Shown: positions 1 to 8,039 of the stretch, one piece after another
How positions within the stretch are numbered: position 1 is the stretch's first letter
Layout of the letters: every line of letters begins with the position of its first letter
DNA from: Phocicoccus pinnipedialis
GTDB taxonomy: Bacteria; Bacillota; Bacilli; Staphylococcales; Salinicoccaceae
Reading direction: 5' to 3'
Assembly: GCF_903994035.1 (NCBI RefSeq)
Contig: NZ_CAJEWB010000005.1
Coordinates: forward strand, 1 to 64,000
DNA length: 64,000 nt
Made by a program: the position numbers and the translations under genes
Notes under the pieces: model-generated
The model's database searches: none
The model's input: the letters and a program-made list of their open reading frames with translations, nothing else
Told to the model about the DNA's origin: nothing

Positions 1-120
1 TATATCCGTGTTTTATACTGTTCTCTCAGTCACTCCGTAGAGTGTATTTTTGGAATTAACGTTGACATATTGTCATTCAGTTTTCAATGTTCTTGTTTGA
101 AATCGCCTGTTTCAGCGACA
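1..120 (-). other. rRNA operon leader (16S lies beyond left edge)
   Basis: On the minus strand, reading toward the left edge, this stretch resembles the leader that precedes 16S rRNA in Firmicutes. A boxA-like element (GAACATTGAAAACTGAATG) lies at 92-74, preceded by a small hairpin near 120-103. No protein frame is convincing. It lies behind recR in the same orientation, as I recall for Staphylococcus, where an rRNA operon follows dnaX-ebfC-recR. The 16S gene itself is not in the window, so this rests on motif and context. Confidence 0.7.
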
Positions 121-126
121 TATTCA

Positions 127-155
127 ATCATAACACGTTCAATTTATTAATGCAA
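127..155 (-). promoter_or_regulatory. rRNA promoter, proximal (P2)
   Basis: Minus-strand -35 TTGCAT (155-150), a 17-bp spacer and -10 TATGAT (132-127). It lies just upstream of the rRNA-type leader and has the same -35 hexamer and spacing as a second promoter about 95 bp further upstream. Tandem promoters of this kind are typical of rRNA operons. Confidence 0.75.
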
Positions 156-221
156 GCATTAATTTGATTTTTTGTGTTTCGTTTGAACCATGTGGCGAAT
201 GTCTCTCGCTCACAAGATATA

Positions 222-250
222 ACTATACATGGTTTGAATATATTATGCAA
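222..250 (-). promoter_or_regulatory. rRNA promoter, distal (P1)
   Basis: Minus-strand -35 TTGCAT (250-245), a 17-bp spacer and -10 TATAGT (227-222). It is the upstream member of the tandem pair. An imperfect inverted repeat built on AACCATGT/ACATGGTT flanks the stretch from the -10 into the early transcribed region (about 181-238). Confidence 0.72.
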
Positions 251-343
251 CTGTTTTTTAAGAATTTATTCATTTTTTTCTAGATTTTTTGCTAGAGCTT
301 GATAAAACAGGCTTTAATCTGTCTTTTTTATATAACAGAAATT

Positions 344-376
344 AAAAAACGCATCAATAGCTCCCTATCAATGCGT
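344..376 (-). terminator. terminator after recR
   Basis: On the minus strand an ACGCAT...ATGCGT hairpin, with a second stem segment GATAG/CTAT inside it and a two-base mismatch, is followed by TTTTTT. It starts 5 bp after the recR stop and separates recR from the rRNA promoters. Confidence 0.85.
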
Positions 377-380
377 AAGA

Positions 381-977
381 TTACATTTCTGTTCGATGTG
401 CGATTGCTTTTGAAAGTGTTACTTCGTCTGCATATTCCAAATCTCCTCCGATGGATAGACCTTGCGCTGGTCGCGTTGTCTTTATTCCAATCGGATTGAT
501 CAGTCTTTGAATATACATTGCAGTTGTTTCACCCTCGATGTTTGGATTCGTCGCGAGTATCACTTCTTTAATCTCATCATCTTTAAGTCTTTCTAATAGA
601 CTTGGTACGTTAATGTCTTCAGGTCCAACTCCATCCATCGGACTGATTGCACCATGCAAAACATGATAGAGCCCTCTATATTCACGCATTTTTTCCATTG
701 CAATGACATCTTTCGTGTCTTGCACGACGCAGAGTGTAGAACGGTCTCTTGTTTTGTCGCTACATATATAGCATGGATCTACGTCTGTGATATGTCCACA
801 GACTGAACAATAGAGGAGTTCTCTTTTAACTTCTATTAAGCTCTTCGAGAAACTGACTACGTCCTCTTCTTTCATATTAAGTACATAAAAAGCAAGGCGT
901 TGGGCCGTCTTCGGTCCAATGCCTGGCAATTTCATGAAACTATCGATCAGCTTCGATATGGGTTCTGGATAATGCAT
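381..977 (-). CDS. recR: recombination protein RecR
   Basis: RecR acts with RecO and RecF to load RecA at gaps in recombinational repair. The 198-residue length is normal for the family. The N-terminus has the helix-hairpin-helix [17 protein letters not shown] (about 17-33). A four-cysteine zinc finger follows (CSVC...CYIC, about 57-72), then a Toprim domain beginning at [10 protein letters not shown] (about 82). The gene starts 2 bp after the ebfC stop, so dnaX, ebfC and recR form one operon. Nothing is unusual. Confidence 0.97.
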   Translation of the reverse strand: MHYPEPISKLIDSFMKLPGIGPKTAQRLAFYVLNMKEEDVVSFSKSLIEVKRELLYCSVCGHITDVDPCYICSDKTRDRSTLCVVQDTKDVIAMEKMREYRGLYHVLHGAISPMDGVGPEDINVPSLLERLKDDEIKEVILATNPNIEGETTAMYIQRLINPIGIKTTRPAQGLSIGGDLEYADEVTLSKAIAHRTEM

Positions 978-978
978 A

Positions 979-1302
979 TTACATCAATCCTGGAATGTTA
1001 AGACCCTTAGTGTGTTGTCCAAGACGACTCGATGCTAACTCATCTGCTTTAGATAATGCATCGTTTGTCGCTGCTACTACTAAATCTTGTAGCATTTCGA
1101 TGTCTTCTGGATCTACTACTTCTTCTTTAATTTCAACATCCATAATTTCTTTATGTCCATTTACTGTTACAGTGACCATTCCACCACCAGCAGTACCTTC
1201 AATTTTTTCTTCTTTAAGCTTCGCTTGCTCTTCTTCCATTTTCTTTTGCATTTTTTGCATTTGTTTCATCATGCCTTGCATATTACCCATTCCGCCACGC
1301 AT
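979..1302 (-). CDS. ebfC: nucleoid-associated protein YbaB/EbfC
   Basis: Small DNA-binding protein of the YbaB/EbfC family, nearly always between dnaX and recR. The N-terminus is Met- and Gly-rich ([14 protein letters not shown]), followed by a charged helix and a conserved core [14 protein letters not shown] place the start at 1302 because GGAGGT lies 8 bases before that ATG. A longer reading frame from 1317 would put its own ATG on the ribosome binding site. Protein length is then 107 residues. Confidence 0.93.
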   Translation of the reverse strand: MRGGMGNMQGMMKQMQKMQKKMEEEQAKLKEEKIEGTAGGGMVTVTVNGHKEIMDVEIKEEVVDPEDIEMLQDLVVAATNDALSKADELASSRLGQHTKGLNIPGLM

Positions 1303-1347
1303 ATTAAAAACCTCCATGTTTAATTTACTAGTCTTATTGTAATCGGC

Positions 1348-2973
1348 TTATTCTTTTATTTCAATAATACTGCTATCAAATATCTCTTTCGCAACGTCTG
1401 AAGGTTTCTTCTCTTCCTTCACACCTTGTCGTCTTTTATCAATATATTCCTGTCTGACTTGTTGCCAATTCGATTCCGGAACTCCAACGACTCGAACTTC
1501 TTTACCTATAATGGAAGGAATCAGGTTTTCTAATTCCTTTTTCTTCTCATCATCATTGTTGATGAGTTCAGAGTGTACATCACTTTGGAACATGATTAAC
1601 ACCTGCGTTTCACTCGCAGCTACTGGTTCCGACTCTTTCACAAGTGCACGCAGTGGTTGGTTGTCCATCTCTTCGATCTTCCTATAGACGTTCGGCCACT
1701 CTGCTTTTAACTTTTCAAGATCTTCCCGGTTTGCTCGATCTAACACTTCTTTAATTTTCTCAACCGAGAACACATTGCGGTTACGACGTACTTTTTCTGG
1801 ACGTTTGCGTTCAGGGCGTGTGAACTTACCATCCTCGAGTTTCGCTTCAAGAGCTCTAATCTGAGATTCAAGCCTTCTAATTTCATCACTCGAAACACTT
1901 GAAGTGCTTGCTTCTGTTTTGTTCAGTGCTTGAACCATCTTCACGATCACTACTTCAAGGTGCACGGATACATTTACGCTGTAACGCATCATGACCATCG
2001 AGTCATTCAAGATTTCGATTAAATCATAAATCACGGAGTCATCGAGTGTGACGAATGCCGTGTTATCATCGACTTGATTTGAATGTTTCATTAAGATGAC
2101 ATCTCTTAAAAAGTATAGAAGTTCGTGAACGAGACGCACTGGATCTTTACCCTCATCAATAAATTGATGATATTTCAGGAATGCATCTTTCGTGTTCTGT
2201 GTTTCAACAAGCTTCATCCACTCATTTAAATCTTCAGTCTTAATACCACCTGTGATGATTACCGCGTCGTCGAGCGTGATTTTATCTCCACTATAAGCAA
2301 TTACTTGGTCAAAGATTGATAATGCGTCACGCATACCACCTTCTGCAGCGCGTGCGATATACTCGATCGCTTCATGCTCATATTCAATACTTTGGTTTTC
2401 TGCTACATATTTCAAGTGTTCAACAATCTCATTCAGCTCAATCGCCTTGAAATCGAATCGTTGCGTTCTCGAGATAATAGTCGCCGGAATCTTATGTGGT
2501 TCAGTTGTTGCTAAGATAAAAATAGCATGTACTGGTGGTTCTTCTAATGTTTTTAGGAGTGCGTTAAACGCGCCAGTCGTCAACATATGAACTTCGTCTA
2601 TAATGTAGACCTTGAACTTCGCTTCACTTGGCGCATATTTTACACGGTCTCTAATATTTCTAATTTCATCTACACCGTTGTTTGACGCTGCATCAATTTC
2701 AATCACGTCGTTTGCGCTACCGTCCGTAATCGTCTGACACAGATGACATTCATTACAAGGCTCTCCATCTAAGCCATTTGGACAGTTCAATGCTTTTGCA
2801 AAGATTTTAGCAATCGATGTCTTCCCAGTGCCCCTAGGGCCTGAAAATAAATATGCGTGGGACTCTTTACCACGCTTTATTGCGTTTCTTAGTGTTTGAG
2901 TGATATGTTTTTGACCCACTACCTCACCAAAACTCTGGGGTCTAAACGCACGATACAGTGCTTGGTACTCCAT
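1348..2973 (-). CDS. dnaX: DNA polymerase III subunits gamma/tau
   Basis: Clamp-loader ATPase of the replicative polymerase. Visible motifs are Walker A GPRGTGKTS (about 45-53), the four-cysteine zinc module CPN...C..C..C (about 63-79), DEVHML (Walker B, about 125) and the SRTQRF sensor/arginine-finger region. The remaining 300 residues are collar and tau-specific sequence, including a charged linker rich in Arg and Lys. At 541 residues it is in the usual range for Staphylococcaceae. An AGGGAGTG site precedes the ATG. Confidence 0.97.
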   Translation of the reverse strand: MEYQALYRAFRPQSFGEVVGQKHITQTLRNAIKRGKESHAYLFSGPRGTGKTSIAKIFAKALNCPNGLDGEPCNECHLCQTITDGSANDVIEIDAASNNGVDEIRNIRDRVKYAPSEAKFKVYIIDEVHMLTTGAFNALLKTLEEPPVHAIFILATTEPHKIPATIISRTQRFDFKAIELNEIVEHLKYVAENQSIEYEHEAIEYIARAAEGGMRDALSIFDQVIAYSGDKITLDDAVIITGGIKTEDLNEWMKLVETQNTKDAFLKYHQFIDEGKDPVRLVHELLYFLRDVILMKHSNQVDDNTAFVTLDDSVIYDLIEILNDSMVMMRYSVNVSVHLEVVIVKMVQALNKTEASTSSVSSDEIRRLESQIRALEAKLEDGKFTRPERKRPEKVRRNRNVFSVEKIKEVLDRANREDLEKLKAEWPNVYRKIEEMDNQPLRALVKESEPVAASETQVLIMFQSDVHSELINNDDEKKKELENLIPSIIGKEVRVVGVPESNWQQVRQEYIDKRRQGVKEEKKPSDVAKEIFDSSIIEIKE

Positions 2974-3010
2974 GTGCCCGCACTCCCTTTTTACAAATTA
3001 ATTCTTACAT

Positions 3011-3019
3011 ATTATATCA
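3011..3019 (-). promoter_or_regulatory. extended -10 promoter of dnaX operon
   Basis: On the minus strand TGATATAAT (3019-3011) gives a TGn-extended -10 with a perfect TATAAT, about 38 bp before the dnaX ATG. No good -35 is present, as is common with extended -10 promoters. Confidence 0.55.
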
Positions 3020-3083
3020 CAGTCTCATTTTATTATTCCTTAAATACCTCACTTACACTCTATGCATGATTTAAAAATGGCAT

Positions 3084-3107
3084 AAAAAAAAGACCACATT
3101 AGTGATC
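3084..3107 (-). terminator. terminator of SRP RNA
   Basis: Minus-strand hairpin GATCAC-TAAT-GTGGTC followed by eight T. It lies about 10 bases past the 3' end of the SRP RNA. Confidence 0.85.
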
Positions 3108-3117
3108 AATTTAAAAG

Positions 3118-3382
3118 CCGTGCACCACTTCTTCGAATATTTAACACAAGCGTTACGCTTACTTTCAGCTCAACCTCGGCTACCCTACGGCACATAGAAT
3201 GGGTTACTTAATGCTGCTTCCTTCCGGACCTGACATGGTTCGTAACGTTCTATTGCATAGGACCGAGATCTCAACACCTCTGGTAAGCGGCAGTCCTCAC
3301 ATCCAATTCCTCAGAAGTGGAATTCAGTCTTGCTAGAGCGGATTGCAAGTACAGGGCACCGCTAATTCCCCACTTAGCACGG
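3118..3382 (-). ncRNA. ffs: signal recognition particle RNA (large, Bacillus type)
   Basis: About 265 nt on the minus strand, starting CCGTGCTAAGTGGGG and ending GGTGCACGG, so the two ends pair. The diagnostic helix-8 sequence GGTCCGGAAGGAAGCAGC is present near 3241-3224, as are the 5'-domain blocks GCGGTGCCCTGTACTTGC and CAATCCGCTCTAGC. Size and the presence of the Alu-like domain match the long 6S-type SRP RNA of Bacillus and Staphylococcus, not the short E. coli 4.5S. It has its own promoter and terminator. Ends are estimated to within a few bases. Confidence 0.96.
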
Positions 3383-3390
3383 TAAGTCTA

Positions 3391-3419
3391 ATAATAGCAA
3401 AACCATCTTACTTTTTCAA
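3391..3419 (-). promoter_or_regulatory. promoter of SRP RNA
   Basis: Minus-strand -35 TTGAAA (3419-3414), 17-bp spacer, -10 TATTAT (3396-3391). The predicted start near 3384 coincides with the 5' end of the SRP RNA. It begins right after the stop codon of the upstream surface-protein gene. Confidence 0.85.
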
Positions 3420-3420
3420 C

Positions 3421-4218
3421 TTAATTCCTCTTAAAAACGAAATAAAGAATGACTGAAACAGGAACGAGTATAGATAGTACAACAATCAACCATCTTAAAT
3501 ATATAGGTAATCCTTCGTCTTCTTTAGAATCATCAGATTTAATTAGAAATTCTTTTTCATTTTCCTCTTCTTTTTTCACGTCATTATTGATATCAAAGTT
3601 GATGTTTACTTTATCACGATTCTTTATTTCAACAGTGATAGGAGAAATACTGCCTTCGATATCTTTGTCATTTACAGAGATATTATATTTCCCTGGAGAT
3701 AATTCGGTAAATACAAACTTCCCATTTTTATCCGTTTTTACAGTTTGTTCAGCATCCCCTGAGACAGTGACTTCAATATCTTTCATAAGTACCCCATTCA
3801 CGCGCACGTGTCCTTTTATGAGAAAGCGTTCCGTTTTAATTTCTTTTGTGAGTGGTTCTTCAGATGGCGATTCGTAGACAGGTTCTTCGGAAACAGGCGC
3901 TTCATAAGTTATCGGTTCTTCGTATACTGGTTCTTCATATGTATCGTCTTCATACGTGTTATCGTAAGTATTCTCTTCATCAGTTGCAGGCTCTTCTAAT
4001 ACCGAGGATTCACTATCACTTCCTGGATCTGTCATACCAGGATCTGTCCATGTATTGGTGTCATCAGTGCTCGTGTCTGAATTTTCATATCCATCTGTGG
4101 GTGTTTCATTCACACTCTCATCGGGATTAGTCGTTGTATCATCTACAGTTGTCTCATCTGCCACAGCAGTATTCGCAAGCATTATTGAAATCAGAAAAAT
4201 CGGCAGCCATTTCTTCAT
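3421..4218 (-). CDS. secreted, membrane-anchored protein with carboxypeptidase-regulatory-like (Ig-fold) domain
   Basis: The 265-residue product has a signal peptide (MKKWLPIFLISIMLANTAVA, cut before D). A Thr/Asp/Glu/Ser/Pro-rich low-complexity stalk follows (about 21-130), with imperfect repeats of the type EEPVYEEP. Next is a single beta-sandwich-like domain, about 132-210 (KGHVRVNGV...SGDA...TDKNGKFVFTELSPGKYNI), of the kind found in CarboxypepD_reg/CnaB-like modules. A transmembrane helix near 240-260 ends in KRN. There is no LPXTG motif, so it is held by the helix, not by sortase. The acidic stalk suggests an extracellular spacer. Ligand unknown. Confidence 0.75.
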   Translation of the reverse strand: MKKWLPIFLISIMLANTAVADETTVDDTTTNPDESVNETPTDGYENSDTSTDDTNTWTDPGMTDPGSDSESSVLEEPATDEENTYDNTYEDDTYEEPVYEEPITYEAPVSEEPVYESPSEEPLTKEIKTERFLIKGHVRVNGVLMKDIEVTVSGDAEQTVKTDKNGKFVFTELSPGKYNISVNDKDIEGSISPITVEIKNRDKVNINFDINNDVKKEEENEKEFLIKSDDSKEDEGLPIYLRWLIVVLSILVPVSVILYFVFKRN

Positions 4219-4322
4219 CAGTAAGGTCCCCTTTTATATTCTATTCCTTTTATTATACATGAGTCGTGACACGTGACAAACCATGTTTTTTATCTCAAAA
4301 TAAATTAATGAGGAGTGATGAA

Positions 4323-5321
4323 ATGAAAATTTTTGAGCCATATAAAATTAAAGATTTAGAATTAAAAAATAAGGTTGTGATGGCACCAATGTGCCAATAC
4401 AGCGCAACGTATGGCTATCCGAATGACTGGCACCATGTCCATTACACGACACGTGCTGTTGGTGGTGTTGGGCTAATCGTTATAGAAATGACTAACGTTG
4501 AACCAGACGGCCGTATTACTAACAACTGTCTTGGTCTTTGGGAAGACGGTCAGGTCGAGGCTTTTAAAGGTATTATTGATTCGCTACATTCATATGGTGC
4601 GAAAGTGAGTATTCAGATTGCCCACGCAGGACGTAAGGCGACAGATGCAAAAGTTCCTGTATCTGCATCAGATATTCGCTATAGTGACAAATACAAAACA
4701 CCCAGAGCGCTGACAACTGAAGAAACGTATGAAATGATAGAAAAGTTTGGTCAATCGGCAAAGCGTGCAGTGGAAGCAGGTGTGGATTCCATTGAAATTC
4801 ATGGCGCACACGGATACTTGATTCACCAGTTTTCATCTAAAAGGACCAATAATCGTACAGACGAATTTGGCGAAGACTTAAGCCTGTTTGGTCGCAAAGT
4901 GATTGAACGTGTGAAAGAAGAGATGCCTACGGGGATGCCACTCGCAATTCGTATGTCTGCAAAAGAGTATGTGACAGACGGATACGATCTGGATCATGGT
5001 GTTTATCTTGCAGAACAGTTTAAAAATGCAGGTGTCGATATGATCCATGTGTCTGCTGGCGGTGAAGGGACACCGGACAAATCACGACTCGGAACGATTG
5101 GCCCAAGTTACATGGTACCTTTTGCGAAAGAAATTAGAGAAAAGGTAGACATCCCGGTCATTGCTGTTGGTATACTAGATGATGTAGAAGATGCAGAGGC
5201 GGCACTCGGGTCTGTCGACCTCGTTGCGCTTGGGCGTGTGTTACTGCGTAATCCATATTGGGTTGTGAATAATGATGAAAAACATCGATTTGCAGCTAAG
5301 CAGTATCAACGCGGATATTAA
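4323..5321 (+). CDS. namA: NADPH-dependent ene-reductase of the Old Yellow Enzyme family (YqjM/NamA)
   Basis: FMN oxidoreductase that reduces activated C=C bonds of enals, enones and quinones; a cytosolic detoxification role is known for the family. Motifs: APMCQYSA with the YqjM-type flavin-tuning cysteine (Cys24), HAGRKA, the substrate-anion His pair in IHGAHGYLIHQFSS, and the C-terminal phosphate loop ALGRVLLRNPYW. The start at 4323 is chosen because AGGAG lies 7 bases before it; the frame opens further upstream without a site. Length is 332 residues, close to B. subtilis YqjM. It is followed 18 bp later by a 2OG-Fe dioxygenase gene. Confidence 0.92.
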   Translation: MKIFEPYKIKDLELKNKVVMAPMCQYSATYGYPNDWHHVHYTTRAVGGVGLIVIEMTNVEPDGRITNNCLGLWEDGQVEAFKGIIDSLHSYGAKVSIQIAHAGRKATDAKVPVSASDIRYSDKYKTPRALTTEETYEMIEKFGQSAKRAVEAGVDSIEIHGAHGYLIHQFSSKRTNNRTDEFGEDLSLFGRKVIERVKEEMPTGMPLAIRMSAKEYVTDGYDLDHGVYLAEQFKNAGVDMIHVSAGGEGTPDKSRLGTIGPSYMVPFAKEIREKVDIPVIAVGILDDVEDAEAALGSVDLVALGRVLLRNPYWVVNNDEKHRFAAKQYQRGY

Positions 5322-5339
5322 CGAAAAGGATGACACATA

Positions 5340-6104
5340 ATGAACGATTTACAAACGGTTGGGTTTGCGCGTTATGATTATATGAAAGAACTCGCATATG
5401 ATGGTATTGAGAGTGATTACGACGCGCTCTTGAAATATTTTGAAGACTTGCCGAAAGATGACTATGCGGTAGGACTCAATCGCTATCGAAGATATTCACG
5501 CGCACTCGTGTTACCGACTTCGAAAACAATCGAATGGTTACCGAATATTGAGAAAAATGGCAGCGCACGCGCCGCTTATTTCCAAGGGAAATTCAACCCG
5601 GAACACCCTGGGGATTATAGAGAATTTCCAGCCATAGATGAGGACATTTTAGATAACAAATTACTGCAAAAAATTATAATCGCAGATTATGAAAAGACAT
5701 TCTGGAATGCTGAAGATACAATCATGCCAATCCATGTGGGCGTCCACTTCGTGAAGTTGAGTGTGGAAGAGAAAGACGATGTTGCAGTATCTAGTCCAAA
5801 CAGTCTACACCAAGATGGCGAGCCATTTACGTTCGCACACTTGATTGAGCGATATAATGTAGATGGCGGAACAAATGCGATTGGTATTCCAGAAGTACGT
5901 CATAAGTTACCTGAAGAAACAGAAGAAGGACAGTTGCACGATATATTTGAAATAACACAACCACTGGAGTCATATGGTGTAAATGACAAAAAAGTCAGTC
6001 ACTATGTATCACCAATTACGCGTGGACCTCTAGACGAATCAGGACGTAGATCCGTTATCTTGATTGACTACCAGCTGACTGTCGTTGCAGAAATGGAAGA
6101 GTAA
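5340..6104 (+). CDS. 2-oxoglutarate/Fe(II)-dependent dioxygenase (2OG-Fe_Oxy_2 type, free amino-acid hydroxylase-like)
   Basis: 254 residues. The facial triad is visible: His157 and Asp159 in SLHQDGEPF, and distal His221 in KVSHYVSPI. Arg in SGRRSVILIDY is the likely 2-oxoglutarate ligand. The overall pattern matches the family that includes Bacillus L-isoleucine 4-hydroxylase and related hydroxylases, so the substrate may be a free amino acid; this is inference. It is probably cotranscribed with namA (18-bp gap) and closed by a strong terminator. Confidence 0.75.
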   Translation: MNDLQTVGFARYDYMKELAYDGIESDYDALLKYFEDLPKDDYAVGLNRYRRYSRALVLPTSKTIEWLPNIEKNGSARAAYFQGKFNPEHPGDYREFPAIDEDILDNKLLQKIIIADYEKTFWNAEDTIMPIHVGVHFVKLSVEEKDDVAVSSPNSLHQDGEPFTFAHLIERYNVDGGTNAIGIPEVRHKLPEETEEGQLHDIFEITQPLESYGVNDKKVSHYVSPITRGPLDESGRRSVILIDYQLTVVAEMEE

Positions 6105-6111
6105 CAATAAG

Positions 6112-6140
6112 AAAGAATGCCGAACTCGGCATTCTTTTTT
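6112..6140 (+). terminator. terminator after 2OG-Fe dioxygenase
   Basis: AAAGAATGCCGA/TCGGCATTCTTT near-perfect inverted repeat followed by a T run. It ends the namA-dioxygenase unit. Confidence 0.9.
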
Positions 6141-6152
6141 TATATTAGAAAA

Positions 6153-6188
6153 TAAAAAAAGCCGCAAGCATCTCAAGCTCGCAGCGGA
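6153..6188 (-). terminator. terminator of the mhq operon
   Basis: On the minus strand an imperfect GC-rich hairpin (CCGC...GAGC / GCTTGCGG) is followed by seven T. It is just downstream of the acetyltransferase gene that closes the operon. Confidence 0.65.
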
Positions 6189-6193
6189 TTATC

Positions 6194-6466
6194 CTACAAA
6201 ATATCTTCTAGTTTTTTCTTATGTCGCTTGATCATCACAACACCGAATGAGCACGTCGCATCCTGCTTCAATTTCAAGTCATGTTCTCTCGCATATTCTA
6301 CAACTTCTTTGAACAGTGCTTCTCCTACACCTTGTCCACGAAGTTCTTCTGATACTAGAGTATGGTTAATGTCTATTACGTCGTTTTCCACGCTAAACTT
6401 CATTACTGCTTCTGGTTTATCGAGTTCTCCTACATAAAACTGATGTTCTTTTTGTTTTATATCCAT
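6194..6466 (-). CDS. small GNAT-fold N-acetyltransferase (YjdJ/YidJ-like)
   Basis: About 90 residues. The acetyl-CoA loop is visible as EELRGQGVGEALFKEVVEYA (V-x-x-x-x-RGQGVG type), the hallmark of the single-domain GNAT group. The start at 6466 follows GAGGTGA by 5 bases; a longer frame reaching 6523 lacks a site and overlaps the hydrolase gene. It is the last gene of the quinone-response operon, 16 bp after the hydrolase stop. Substrate unknown. Confidence 0.82.
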   Translation of the reverse strand: MDIKQKEHQFYVGELDKPEAVMKFSVENDVIDINHTLVSEELRGQGVGEALFKEVVEYAREHDLKLKQDATCSFGVVMIKRHKKKLEDIL

Positions 6467-6482
6467 AAAGCTCACCTCGTTT

Positions 6483-7076
6483 TTATTGGTGCAGCCAATC
6501 TTTAGCTGCCATAACCGCTTCACCTGTCAATTCATGACCATTTACCCAGTATTCTTTTACCCTTGAGCCACGCGATTTAAACAACTCCACGACGGTGTTG
6601 TTATCTGCCAACGATGCCATCGGATCATTTTTACCCATAGTGATAAAAACATCCAGTCCACTTAAGTCTTTGTTATCCTTTAGTTCAATTGAATAGAGTG
6701 GCGCAAATAAAATTGCACGTTTAAAGTTTGCATCGTCTCGAAGCAACATATTGATTGCGATATTTGAACCGTTTGAGAATCCAACAAAAATTGCATCGTC
6801 AACATCGAAGTCGTTCTTCTCAGCTTGTTCTTTTATGAAATCAAGCAGCTCACGCCCTCTAAAATCTAAGTTCTCCAAATCATACTGCCCCATGCCTGTT
6901 CTTCTAAAGAATCGATTCATGCCGTTTTCTGGCTCTTTTCCGCGAACAGATAACACACCATATTCACTGTCTAACATTTCAGCAAGTGGTAAGAGATCAC
7001 GCTCATCTCCACCCGTTCCATGCAACAGCACAAATACTGGCATGCCTTTTTTACCTGGTTTAAAAATATGTTCCAT
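6483..7076 (-). CDS. mhqD: MhqD-type alpha/beta hydrolase (carboxylesterase/phospholipase family)
   Basis: Serine hydrolase of 197 residues. The oxyanion loop VLLHGTGGDERD sits near the N-terminus. The nucleophile elbow GFSNGSN (G-x-S-x-G) lies in the middle, with Asp in MGKNDPMA and a late His in WVNGHELT completing the triad. The start at 7076 follows GAGGAG by 8 bases and lies 4 bp after the preceding dioxygenase stop. In Bacillus and Staphylococcus this family sits beside an MhqO/MhqE dioxygenase under MhqR control, and the same set is seen here. Likely acts on ring-cleavage products or quinone adducts. Confidence 0.85.
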   Translation of the reverse strand: MEHIFKPGKKGMPVFVLLHGTGGDERDLLPLAEMLDSEYGVLSVRGKEPENGMNRFFRRTGMGQYDLENLDFRGRELLDFIKEQAEKNDFDVDDAIFVGFSNGSNIAINMLLRDDANFKRAILFAPLYSIELKDNKDLSGLDVFITMGKNDPMASLADNNTVVELFKSRGSRVKEYWVNGHELTGEAVMAAKDWLHQ

Positions 7077-7080
7077 ATTT

Positions 7081-8028
7081 TTATCTCCTCGTTTCAAATA
7101 ATTTTAACTCGTTTTCAATTTCTTCTCTTTTTGGTTCTAAGAAAGGGGGCAATGCAAGGTTTTCACCAAGCGTTTCATATGCTTCATCCGTCATGAATCC
7201 AGGTCCTTTCGTCGACAGTTCAAATAAGATGTGTTTGATTCGGACGTATAGCGCACTGAAATAAAAGCGATCGCGTATTCCAGAATGGTTCAGTCCTCTA
7301 GACTCATAAAGACTTTCCCAATACTTCAATGCGTCCATATCCTCTACCATTAGTGCAACGTGGTGTATTTCTCCAGAGCCTGGTCTAGCAGATTTTTCAT
7401 TACTTTTCTTTAAAATAACACTCGCTTCGTTTCCACCATCATGTACTTCTAATAATACATATGAACCTTCTTCTCTTGATAGCTGAAAACCATATAGTTC
7501 CGTTAACGTGTCTATCATTAATTCAGGGTACTTCGTATGAATTTCAACAGGTCCTAATGCATGAACTGCGTACGCTTCAGGTACCGGGCCATTTTTCCAT
7601 GGTGTACCTTTAAGTTTTGAATGATCATTTTCATCAGAAATCAAGAAATACTTCATTCCGTCTGGTTCTTCAAATCTTAAAATTTTTCTTCCAAAAAGTT
7701 CTGTGATTTCACCTGATAAAACCCCGAACTCTTCAAATCTCTTCTTATAATATATAATCGCATCATCACTCGGCACTCTTAATGATGCTCTGTGAATAGA
7801 GTTGTTCCCTGAAACCCCCCGTTTTTGACCAGGTACATCAAAGAACGTCATGTCCGTACCCGCATGGCCCACATCATCTGAGTAAAACGCATGATACGTT
7901 CTTGTATCATCTTGGTTGACCGTCTTTTTAACAAGTCTCATTCCTATTATTTCTGTGAAAAATTTATAATTACGTTCGATGTCATCTGTCATAGCTGAAA
8001 CATGATGCGTGCCTAGAATTGGATACAT
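7081..8028 (-). CDS. ring-cleaving dioxygenase MhqO/MhqE, copy 2
   Basis: Vicinal-oxygen-chelate (glyoxalase-fold) protein of 315 residues with two repeated VOC halves. Each half begins with a likely metal-ligand His: GTHHVSAMTDD at the N-terminus and GEIHHVALMVED in the middle. FELSTKGPGFMTDE carries the C-terminal Glu. It is a clear paralogue of the next gene upstream, sharing much of its sequence, including the GTPWKNGPVPEAYA/EQYA block. The family is linked to thiol-independent degradation of hydroquinones. AGGAGCG precedes the ATG; the gap to copy 1 is 11 bp. Confidence 0.87.
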   Translation of the reverse strand: MYPILGTHHVSAMTDDIERNYKFFTEIIGMRLVKKTVNQDDTRTYHAFYSDDVGHAGTDMTFFDVPGQKRGVSGNNSIHRASLRVPSDDAIIYYKKRFEEFGVLSGEITELFGRKILRFEEPDGMKYFLISDENDHSKLKGTPWKNGPVPEAYAVHALGPVEIHTKYPELMIDTLTELYGFQLSREEGSYVLLEVHDGGNEASVILKKSNEKSARPGSGEIHHVALMVEDMDALKYWESLYESRGLNHSGIRDRFYFSALYVRIKHILFELSTKGPGFMTDEAYETLGENLALPPFLEPKREEIENELKLFETRR

Positions 8029-8039
8029 ACACTCGCTCC

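Noticed and set aside
1348-2973. Programmed frameshift for a separate gamma subunit in dnaX
   Set aside because: No slippery A-run with downstream hairpin stands out at the expected place, and Bacilli normally make only the long form.
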